This document shows, piece after piece, positions 33,295 to 39,854 of a DNA stretch of 39,854 bases; the first letter of the stretch is position 1, and every line of letters begins with the position of its first letter. A program made the position numbers and the translations under genes. Under the pieces are notes generated by a model that saw only the letters and a list, made by a program, of their open reading frames with translations, did not search any database and was not told where the DNA came from. The stretch covers positions 1 to 39,854 of the forward strand of contig CAISPD010000170.1 in the NCBI GenBank assembly GCA_903887275.1, written 5' to 3'. Source of the DNA: an uncultured Mucilaginibacter sp. GTDB lineage: Bacteria; Bacteroidota; Bacteroidia; Sphingobacteriales; Sphingobacteriaceae.

Positions 33295-35487
33295 TTATTC
33301 GATAACAAACCAGGTATAAGCGCCAGGCTGTAATGTAAAATGCAGCTTTACGGAATAATCTCTCCCCAGCACATAGCTGCTGGCAATCCCATCTTTTTCT
33401 TTGATCAGTGCCTTACTGCTTAGTCCGGTATAATATAGTGGTAGCTGAATTGTGCGCGTGATTTTTTCTTTGAGGGGATTGTAAAGCATCACCATGCCTT
33501 TGGTTTTTAAAGTGGGATTAACATGCATTATTCCATCCCAATCCCGCCCGTCGGCCCGGCGTAAATGGATAACATCCGAGTTTAATAAGGTCCTGTATTT
33601 TTTATACCAGCTTATTACTTTTCTTACTTCGATCCTGGTTTTTTCTGTGTCGTACAAACGAGGTCCCCGATAACAAGCCTGCACACCTGCGCCATAATAT
33701 TGCATCATCAACTGCGTATAATCCTCCAGGTGTTCGGAAAGTGGTTCCAAAACGGCATCAGCACTGCCACCCTGATATTTGGTTAGCGGTACAAAGCCCC
33801 AGCTCATGGCAGGCGTTTTCTCCCAGAGTCCATCATAGATATTTTGCCGGTTAAGTATTTTCTGATCCTGCCTGGGCAGGGAAAAATTCACCTCACGGTA
33901 ACCGATACCAATCTTATTGCTGCCATCAAGGAAATACCAGTCGGGTGCATTTACATAGACACCTTGTTCGCGGCACCAGCGGTAAAGGCCTTTTTGCAAT
34001 TCCATCTGTTTCCATTGGCTATCTTCCAGTCCTGTATGACCCGGGTGAACCGTGCTGGCGCAAACATCACCAGGGTAAGGGCCATCATTCTCAAATATAT
34101 CAAAGCCGGTATTGGCGATAAACATTTTTAGTTTGGCGATGTAGGCAAGACCCCATTTACTACCCAGACAGGGCGCGTTTCCAAAAAATGCAGCCGCATC
34201 CGGTTTGCCGGTTTTAGGGTCGATGACATCATCCTCATCACTTATCCGGCGTGAGCTAAAAAGTGAATAGCCTCCAATTTTTATGCCTTTGCTATGTGCA
34301 TAGCCTGTGATGGTTTTCCAACGGGCTATATTAGTTGCACTTGTATCTTCCATATCACAATTGCTACCGAAGCTCAATATCAATGCTTCATATCCGGTAG
34401 CGGCACATTGGTCAATAGCCCGGTAAACTTCATCATCAGTACGGCTGACCAGGTGCATGAAAATTGGGTTTTCCGTTGTCCAGGGTGCAACAGTTCTGTA
34501 CATTGTTCTGATAGCCAAACCCCGCCGTTCGCGGTCATAACTATCCATCAGTAATTCGTGGGTACGTACCGAACGGAAGCTTTCACCGGGGTTTAAAACA
34601 ACACCGGTAACTTTCTCCGGGTAAATCTCCAGAAGGCAAGGCGTTTGGTAATTATAATTCACCTGCGAGGTATAGGCGCTATCGGCGAGCCAGTGTGTGG
34701 TTTGGTCACTCAGGTCATACCGCATCGCATTGTTGAACGCATAATTTGTTTCCACATAGATACCATGCTGTTTTTTCATTTGCTCAGGCGAGCCAACCAC
34801 AGCGCTCTCTTCTTCAACCAGGGCTAATATTTCGTTGGTTGTACGGCCTAGCTTGATGCTATGCCTGGATTTGTTTTCAATCGTCACTGATTTAACGATC
34901 AGTGGAATACCATCAAACAACTCATAATTTACATTTACACAAATATCTTTCAATGACGATAAGTTCGAATTATAGCTAAAAGTTAGCGTTTTGCCACTGG
35001 CTTGTTTATTGCCCATTGACCAGCCAACGGGTTTCCATTCAATATAGGGATGAAGGTCGCTAATGGTATAGTTCCGCAGGTAAAAGTCATCTTCATGGGC
35101 CTGGTATTTGTTAATGGAGTCGGCCTGCAGGTAAGCATTTTCGGTTTGGCCATACAAACCACCTACGTTATAAGAACGACCATCGATGGTAACGCTTGCT
35201 TCAGGCTTGATTGCTCTGAGCAATTGCTGGCCATTAGACAGATTCTCATAATCAACACTAGCCACATTAGGCTTTATCCTGAAAACCCTTTTTACCAGGC
35301 CATTGTACAATGTGATATTTTTCTGGTCCCGGTCCACGATAACCTGGGCTTTGATTTTCAGGGGCTTTATCAGCCAGTCGCTGGTCGTTTGTCCATTGGC
35401 GATCCGAGTTGCAAAACAGCAAATCAGCAGAAAAGCAGCATTTTTAAAAGCCCTTTTTATAAAAATCTGGTTGATTGGATTGTTCAT
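33295..35487 (-). CDS. Secreted TIM-barrel glycoside hydrolase (alpha-galactosidase-like)
   Basis: A 730-residue protein. From ATG 35487 a signal peptide (NAAFLLICCFATRIANGQ) is followed by an N-terminal beta-sandwich domain to about residue 320 and a TIM barrel. The barrel shows ALILSFGSNCDMED, IKIGGYSLFSSR, FDIFENDGPYPGDVCAS (likely catalytic Asp) and APDWYFLDGSNKIGIGYRE. The C-terminal beta domain ends PGAYTWFVIE. The pattern fits Bacteroidota proteins annotated as alpha-galactosidase-like, near GH36/GH27; the exact family and substrate are uncertain. An upstream ATG at 35580 would spoil the signal peptide. A -7 word (CAAATGTA, 35505-35512) lies before it. It is divergent from the rhamnose operon, so a rhamnose-containing pectin fragment is a plausible substrate source. 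Confidence 0.8.
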   Translation of the reverse strand: MNNPINQIFIKRAFKNAAFLLICCFATRIANGQTTSDWLIKPLKIKAQVIVDRDQKNITLYNGLVKRVFRIKPNVASVDYENLSNGQQLLRAIKPEASVTIDGRSYNVGGLYGQTENAYLQADSINKYQAHEDDFYLRNYTISDLHPYIEWKPVGWSMGNKQASGKTLTFSYNSNLSSLKDICVNVNYELFDGIPLIVKSVTIENKSRHSIKLGRTTNEILALVEEESAVVGSPEQMKKQHGIYVETNYAFNNAMRYDLSDQTTHWLADSAYTSQVNYNYQTPCLLEIYPEKVTGVVLNPGESFRSVRTHELLMDSYDRERRGLAIRTMYRTVAPWTTENPIFMHLVSRTDDEVYRAIDQCAATGYEALILSFGSNCDMEDTSATNIARWKTITGYAHSKGIKIGGYSLFSSRRISDEDDVIDPKTGKPDAAAFFGNAPCLGSKWGLAYIAKLKMFIANTGFDIFENDGPYPGDVCASTVHPGHTGLEDSQWKQMELQKGLYRWCREQGVYVNAPDWYFLDGSNKIGIGYREVNFSLPRQDQKILNRQNIYDGLWEKTPAMSWGFVPLTKYQGGSADAVLEPLSEHLEDYTQLMMQYYGAGVQACYRGPRLYDTEKTRIEVRKVISWYKKYRTLLNSDVIHLRRADGRDWDGIMHVNPTLKTKGMVMLYNPLKEKITRTIQLPLYYTGLSSKALIKEKDGIASSYVLGRDYSVKLHFTLQPGAYTWFVIE

Positions 35488-35504
35488 ATTAAAAACTTGG
35501 CTAT

Positions 35505-35512
35505 CAAATGTA
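35505..35512 (-). promoter_or_regulatory. -7 element of the glycoside hydrolase gene
   Basis: Minus-strand TACATTTG is a perfect TAnnTTTG match 17 bases before the ATG at 35487. It supports that start over the one at 35580, which lies upstream of the promoter. Confidence 0.55.
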
Positions 35513-35662
35513 TCAAAACAACGGATAAAAGCAGAAAGCCTGAAAAAGTACAAAATGCCCCAAAAGCAAAATATCTTCATTTTTCTTAGCCAACATTCAG
35601 CCGGAAAGTTAAATTAGCGTATTAATTCTGCAGTAGCGTAAACCAATTAATACCTTTTTATT

Positions 35663-36739
35663 ATGCAGGCCCTCTTTGGTGTTATTTTTCATTTTATTGG
35701 AGGCTTTGCGTCCGGCAGTTTTTATATCCCATACAAAAAAGTTAAAGGCTGGGCCTGGGAAAGTTTCTGGATAACCGGAGGGATATTCTCCTGGCTTCTG
35801 GCACCTTTTGTGGCAGCATGGCTTACTATTCCGGGTTTTATTCATATCATTCAGCAGACTGGCGGCAGCGTGCTGTTTTATACTTACCTGTTTGGGGTGC
35901 TCTGGGGTATTGGCGGCCTAACTTATGGTCTAGGTGTGCGCTACCTGGGCGTATCATTGGGCAGTACCATCATTTTGGGTTTATGCTCGGTGTTTGGGGC
36001 GCTGATACCATCTTTTTACTACAATTTTAACCCTACACCCGGTAAGGATAGTTTCAATACTTTACTGCATAGCCATTGGGGGCAATGGGTATTGTTTGGT
36101 ATAGCAGTATGTGTATTAGGTATCATAATTTGCGGCCGGGCAGGAACGCTTAAAGAGCGCGATCTGTCAAAAAGCGATGTTAAATCAAATAATGCCGAAT
36201 ATAAATTTGGTTTAGGCCTGTTTGTTTCTATTGTAAGTGGTGTTTTAAGTGCCTGTTTCGCTTTCGGGCTGGATGCTGGTTCTTCAATGGCACATGTGGC
36301 AGGCAATCTTTGGAAGGCCGCACATCCGGGCCAGGGCGAGTTTTTGTTCAGGAATAATGTTACCTACATCGTGCTGCTATGGGGTGGTTTAACTACCAAT
36401 TTTATCTGGTGCATGATACTCAACGCCCGAAATCGTACTTTTGGGAACTATACCGATAAAAAAACGCCTTTGAAAGCTAATTACCTGTTTTCGGCGCTTG
36501 CAGGCACTACCTGGTTCCTGCAGTTCTTTTTTTATGGTATGGGAGAAAGCAGATTGGGCAATGGCGCCAGCAGCTGGATTTTACATATGGCTTTTATTAT
36601 CCTCACTGCCAATATCTGGGGCCTGGCGCTAAAAGAATGGAAAGGCGTAAGCCGAAAAGCACTTTATACGGTATTAACAGGTATTCTAACAATCATTGTT
36701 TCGGTTTTAATTGTTGGGTACGGTAATTCGATCAAATAA
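35663..36739 (+). CDS. rhaT: L-rhamnose/proton symporter RhaT
   Basis: A 358-residue permease with ten predicted helices, matching RhaT. The first helix is FGVIFHFIGGFASGSFYIPYKKVKGWAWE, and the family blocks are GLGVRYLGVSLGSTIILGLCSVFGALIP and the paired GTTWFLQFFFYGMGESRLG. It imports L-rhamnose with protons across the inner membrane. It is the first gene of the rhamnose cluster. TACCTTTT just before the ATG is too close to be its promoter. It is divergent from the glycoside hydrolase across 175 bp. An octamer array separates it from the next gene. Confidence 0.93.
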   Translation: MQALFGVIFHFIGGFASGSFYIPYKKVKGWAWESFWITGGIFSWLLAPFVAAWLTIPGFIHIIQQTGGSVLFYTYLFGVLWGIGGLTYGLGVRYLGVSLGSTIILGLCSVFGALIPSFYYNFNPTPGKDSFNTLLHSHWGQWVLFGIAVCVLGIIICGRAGTLKERDLSKSDVKSNNAEYKFGLGLFVSIVSGVLSACFAFGLDAGSSMAHVAGNLWKAAHPGQGEFLFRNNVTYIVLLWGGLTTNFIWCMILNARNRTFGNYTDKKTPLKANYLFSALAGTTWFLQFFFYGMGESRLGNGASSWILHMAFIILTANIWGLALKEWKGVSRKALYTVLTGILTIIVSVLIVGYGNSIK

Positions 36740-36746
36740 TTTTTTT

Positions 36747-36788
36747 AGTCCTGAAGTCGGGAAGTCCGCGTAAGTTCGAAAGACGAAT
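36747..36788. repeat. AGTCNGGA octamer array between rhaT and the aldolase/dehydrogenase gene
   Basis: AGTCCTGA (36747), AGTCGGGA (36755), AGTCCGCG (36763), then after two bases AGTTCGAA (36773) and AGACGAAT (36781). It has one orientation and an 8-bp period with one slip. The AGTCC word matches the array at 8838. Confidence 0.65.
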
Positions 36789-36825
36789 ATATAGTTTAAA
36801 TAATCACTCATTCACTAATTAAAAA

Positions 36826-38931
36826 ATGACCTTCCGGCACGTAAGCTATCTGTGGGACGAAAAGAAAGCAGCCGAACTGGCTGGCGATGAAGTTGCTTTA
36901 TTGATCTACCGCTCAAACTTATTGGGTGCAGATCTGCGTTTGACCAATTATGGTGGTGGTAATACATCATGCAAAGTTTTAAGCCCCGACCCATTAACGG
37001 GTGATGAAGTTGAAGTAATGTGGATAAAAGGCTCAGGCGGCGATCTGGGGACCTTAAAGAAAAGCGGACTGGCGGCTTTATACGCCGATCGTTTGCGTAG
37101 CTTGAGATCTATTTACCGTGGTTTGGACCATGAAGATGAAATGGTTGCCTTATTTAACCATTGTATATACGATCTGGATTCCAAAGCGCCTTCAATAGAC
37201 ACACCCTTACACGGATTTTTGCCTTTTAAACATATCGACCACCTGCATCCTGATGCTGCTATTGCTATCGCTGCTGCAAAGGATGGCAAGCGAATTACCC
37301 AGGAATTGTTCGGCGGTAAAATAGGCTGGGTTGAATGGCAGCGGCCTGGCTTTGATCTGGGCTTAAAATTGAAACAATGCCTCGACGATAATCCCGGTAT
37401 CATCGGTATCATGCTGGGCTCACATGGTTTATTTACCTGGGGCGATACTGCATACGAAAGTTATGTGAACACGCTGGAAGTGATCGAAAAATGCGCTCAA
37501 TTCCTTGAAGATAATTATGCCAATAATGGTCCGGCTTTTGGCGGTCAAAAGATCGAAGGCCTCAATGAAACAGAACGTAGGAAACAGGCAGCCACCATCG
37601 CGCCCTTGTTAAGAGGCTTCTGCTCCAGCGAGCGGCATATGATCGGTCATTTTACTGAGGATGCGCGGGTGTTGGAATTTATTAATTCCAAAGATCTGCA
37701 ACGGCTGGCACCGCTGGGTACCAGTTGCCCCGACCATTTTTTAAGAACGAAAATAAGTCCGCTGGTGCTAGACCTTGAGCCAGATGAGGATTTATCAGAT
37801 ACTAATGCTATTAAAGAGCGTCTGGCGCCGGCATTTGAGGCCTATCGTAAATTATATGCAGAATACTACGACAGTTGCAAACACCCTGATAGTCCGCCTA
37901 TACGTGATGCTAATCCCGTGATCATACTATATCCCGGTGTAGGTCTGTTCTCATTTTCGAAGGACAAACAAACTGCTCGGGTAGCAGCAGAATTTTATAC
38001 AAATGCCATCAACGTAATGAAAGGTGCCGAAGCAATTTCGTCCTACACCTCTTTGCCACGTCAGGAAGCTTTTGATATTGAATACTGGTTGTTGGAAGAA
38101 GCCAAATTGCAGCGCATGCCTAAGGCTAAACCACTTTCGGGCAGAATTGCTTTGGTAACAGGTAGTGCAGGTGGGATAGGGAAGGCCATTGCCAAAAAAT
38201 TCGCAGAGGAAGGCGCCGTTGTTGTACTTAATGATATGAATGCCGAGCGCCTGGAAGGTGCCTCCGCTGAGTTTAAAAGCAAATTTGGAAAGGATTCCTT
38301 TACTTCGGTGGTTTTGGATGTGACCAATGGTGCAAAGATAAAAGAGGCATTTGATGCAACGGCATTGGCTTTTGGAGGGATAGATATTGTGGTAAACAAT
38401 GCAGGCTTATCGATCTCAAAATCAATAGCCGATCATACAGAAACAGACTGGGATATTTTATATGATGTATTGGTAAAGGGCCAGTTTTTGGTAACACAGG
38501 CAGCCGTTGCGCTTATGAAAAAGCAGAATACAGGAGGCGATGTGGTCAATATTGTAAGTAAAAATGCCCTGGTATCCGGCCCCAATAATGCTGGCTACGG
38601 TAGTGCCAAGGCTGCGCAGCTTCATTTGAGCCGTTTAAATGCGGCAGAGCTGGGAGGGGATAAGATCCGTGTAAATACGGTGAACCCTGATGCGGTTATA
38701 AGCAACAGTAATATCTGGGCAGGTGGTTGGGCCGAGGGCAGGGCTAAAGCCTACGGCATTACCGTAGAAGAATTACCTGCCTACTATGCCAAACGCACGC
38801 TGCTCAATGAAATAATTTTACCCGACGATATTGCTAATGCCTGTTTTGCACTGGTTGGCGGTTTGCTGAATAAATCCACTGGTAATGTGCTGAATGTTGA
38901 CGGGGGTTTAGCAGCAGCATTTGTGCGTTAG
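36826..38931 (+). CDS. rhaEW: Bifunctional rhamnulose-1-phosphate aldolase/short-chain dehydrogenase
   Basis: A 701-residue fusion. The class II aldolase part (about 20-420) has TNYGGGNTSCK and a zinc site around HIDHLHPDAA (His136 to His141). The SDR part (about 440-700) has cofactor motif TGSAGGIG from Thr445, NNAG and catalytic Tyr591-Lys595. This matches the RhaEW (YuxG) layout, in which rhamnulose 1-phosphate is split to DHAP and L-lactaldehyde and the lactaldehyde is oxidised. Length is close to B. subtilis RhaEW. It lies between rhaT and rhaM. The substrate is inferred from context; unphosphorylated-sugar relatives exist. Confidence 0.9.
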   Translation: MTFRHVSYLWDEKKAAELAGDEVALLIYRSNLLGADLRLTNYGGGNTSCKVLSPDPLTGDEVEVMWIKGSGGDLGTLKKSGLAALYADRLRSLRSIYRGLDHEDEMVALFNHCIYDLDSKAPSIDTPLHGFLPFKHIDHLHPDAAIAIAAAKDGKRITQELFGGKIGWVEWQRPGFDLGLKLKQCLDDNPGIIGIMLGSHGLFTWGDTAYESYVNTLEVIEKCAQFLEDNYANNGPAFGGQKIEGLNETERRKQAATIAPLLRGFCSSERHMIGHFTEDARVLEFINSKDLQRLAPLGTSCPDHFLRTKISPLVLDLEPDEDLSDTNAIKERLAPAFEAYRKLYAEYYDSCKHPDSPPIRDANPVIILYPGVGLFSFSKDKQTARVAAEFYTNAINVMKGAEAISSYTSLPRQEAFDIEYWLLEEAKLQRMPKAKPLSGRIALVTGSAGGIGKAIAKKFAEEGAVVVLNDMNAERLEGASAEFKSKFGKDSFTSVVLDVTNGAKIKEAFDATALAFGGIDIVVNNAGLSISKSIADHTETDWDILYDVLVKGQFLVTQAAVALMKKQNTGGDVVNIVSKNALVSGPNNAGYGSAKAAQLHLSRLNAAELGGDKIRVNTVNPDAVISNSNIWAGGWAEGRAKAYGITVEELPAYYAKRTLLNEIILPDDIANACFALVGGLLNKSTGNVLNVDGGLAAAFVR

Positions 38932-38945
38932 TAAATTATAATGGC

Positions 38946-39260
38946 ATGGATCGCTTAGCTTTTAAAATGAAATTATTACCCGGTTTTGAAGCGGAATATA
39001 AAAAACGCCATGACCAGCTATGGCCTGAACTATCTTCCCTGCTAAAGCAAACCGGTATATCTGATTATTCGATCTTTTTGGAGGAAGAGAGCGGAAGTTT
39101 GTTCGGTTTTTTAAAAGCGGAGAACAAGGCTGCACTGGATAATTTACCTGCGCAGGCCATCATGCAAAAGTGGTGGGCCTACATGAGTGATATCATGGAA
39201 GTAAATCCTGATCGATCTCCGGTAAGTATTCCTCTAAAAGAAGTTTTTTATTTAACCTGA
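38946..39260 (+). CDS. rhaM: L-rhamnose mutarotase
   Basis: A 104-residue protein of the RhaM family that interconverts alpha and beta L-rhamnopyranose before isomerisation. The start RLAFKMKLLPGFEAEYKKRHDQLWPEL holds the conserved His22, and the C-terminal QKWWAYMSDIM block is the family mark. It follows the aldolase/dehydrogenase gene by 14 bases, and the isomerase gene begins 22 bases after it, so the three are surely one operon. Confidence 0.95.
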   Translation: MDRLAFKMKLLPGFEAEYKKRHDQLWPELSSLLKQTGISDYSIFLEEESGSLFGFLKAENKAALDNLPAQAIMQKWWAYMSDIMEVNPDRSPVSIPLKEVFYLT

Positions 39261-39282
39261 CCAATTCATCAACCATAATATC

Positions 39283-39854
39283 ATGCCAATAAATGCTAAA
39301 TTAATAGAAGACCACAACGAGCAGCAGTTTAATGCGCATCGCCGAAGATTTGATTTTATAGCTACAGATATTGTTGATGCTGATGCTGTGGTGCAAAAAC
39401 TTGCTGCATTTAATATTGCCATACCAAGTTGGGCGCTTGGCACTGGTGGCACCCGCTTTGGGCGTTTTAGCGGAGGAGGAGAGCCACGCAATTTGGAAGA
39501 AAAGATTGAAGATGTAGGCCTGCTGCATGCTTTGAACCGCTCAAGCGGTGCAATTTCACTGCATATTCCCTGGGATATTCCTCAAAACTATACGGATATA
39601 AAAGCACTTGCTTCTCAATACCAGCTTAAATTTGATGCGGTAAACTCCAATACCTTCCAGGATCAACCCGGGCAGGCTTTGAGCTATAAATTTGGCTCGC
39701 TGCATCATGTTGACGCCAGCGTGAGAAAGCAGGCAATTGAACACAATATTGAAGTCATCCGCCATGGCGTCGAACTCGGCTCAAAAGCACTAACTGTTTG
39801 GTTGGCTGATGGTTCGAACTTCCCCGGGCAGTTGAATTTCAGGAAAGCATTTCA
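39283..39854 (+). CDS. rhaI: L-rhamnose isomerase, RhaI type, 3' end outside window
   Basis: Partial: 190 codons from ATG 39283 run off the window edge. The visible part resembles the Pseudomonas stutzeri-type L-rhamnose isomerase (xylose-isomerase-like TIM barrel). It shows FNIAIPSWALGTGGTRFGRF, ISLHIPWD, DAVNSNTFQD, YKFGSLHHVD and KALTVWLADGSNFPGQLNF. It converts L-rhamnose to L-rhamnulose. The C-terminal metal ligands are not in view. It is unlike the longer E. coli RhaA. A rhamnulokinase would be expected next. Confidence 0.9.
   Translation, partial: MPINAKLIEDHNEQQFNAHRRRFDFIATDIVDADAVVQKLAAFNIAIPSWALGTGGTRFGRFSGGGEPRNLEEKIEDVGLLHALNRSSGAISLHIPWDIPQNYTDIKALASQYQLKFDAVNSNTFQDQPGQALSYKFGSLHHVDASVRKQAIEHNIEVIRHGVELGSKALTVWLADGSNFPGQLNFRKAF

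Noticed and set aside
35488..35580. Earlier ATG for the glycoside hydrolase
   Set aside because: It would put 31 residues before the signal peptide and lies upstream of a perfect -7 box at 35505-35512.
35050..35589. 179-codon plus-strand frame opposite the glycoside hydrolase
   Set aside because: Shadow of a well-supported gene; no domain or signal of its own.

Overview
The window looks like chromosomal DNA of a Bacteroidota bacterium of the Sphingobacteriaceae type, most like Mucilaginibacter or Pedobacter. This rests on gene content and protein flavour, on many short-leader genes preceded by the Bacteroidota -7 promoter word TAnnTTTG, and on the near absence of Shine-Dalgarno sites. No database search was possible. 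I see no rRNA, tRNA, CRISPR, prophage or insertion sequence.

Layout. 105-3956 (+): a VWA-type membrane protein, a TRIC/UPF0126 channel and an acyltransferase 3, joined by stop/start overlaps. 3958-11592 (-): an FtsB/DivIC-like protein, an RhlE-type helicase, enolase, an ABC exporter (permease and ATPase) and carA. 12179-13800 (+): panB and an RluA-type pseudouridine synthase. 13908-16731 (-): a PIN toxin/antitoxin pair, a YiaK-like 2,3-diketo-L-gulonate reductase and a zinc alcohol dehydrogenase. 16965-21612: purN and purH (+), with three small lipoproteins and a four-helix-bundle (23S IVS-type) gene around them. 21724-27469 (+): a complete rod-shape operon mreB-mreC-mreD-mrdA-rodA. 27599-32692: an acidic unknown protein, thymidine kinase, a GH13-like lipoprotein and a divergent NRAMP transporter. 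33295-39854: a glycoside hydrolase divergent from an L-rhamnose operon (rhaT, fused aldolase/dehydrogenase, rhaM, and an isomerase cut by the window edge).

The most unusual signal is not a gene. About a dozen intergenic spacers are built from tandem 7-, 8- or 9-bp words in exact phase. Each locus mainly uses its own word. Many loci carry the word in one orientation on the left arm and its reverse complement on the right arm, so the transcript would fold into a long hairpin. Several arrays run to within a few bases of a stop codon, or lie inside operons (mreB/mreC, ABC ATPase/permease, rhaT/aldolase, panB/rluA). Some words recur at distant loci. They resemble in style the STRR heptanucleotide repeats known from heterocystous cyanobacteria; I know of no description for this group.

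A second candidate is a possible 32-residue histidine/leucine amphipathic microprotein at 10204-10302 (-), just upstream of a strong terminator hairpin in the right orientation. Other points worth a look are the altered first catalytic region of the GH13-like protein and the non-canonical metal-site motifs of the NRAMP protein.
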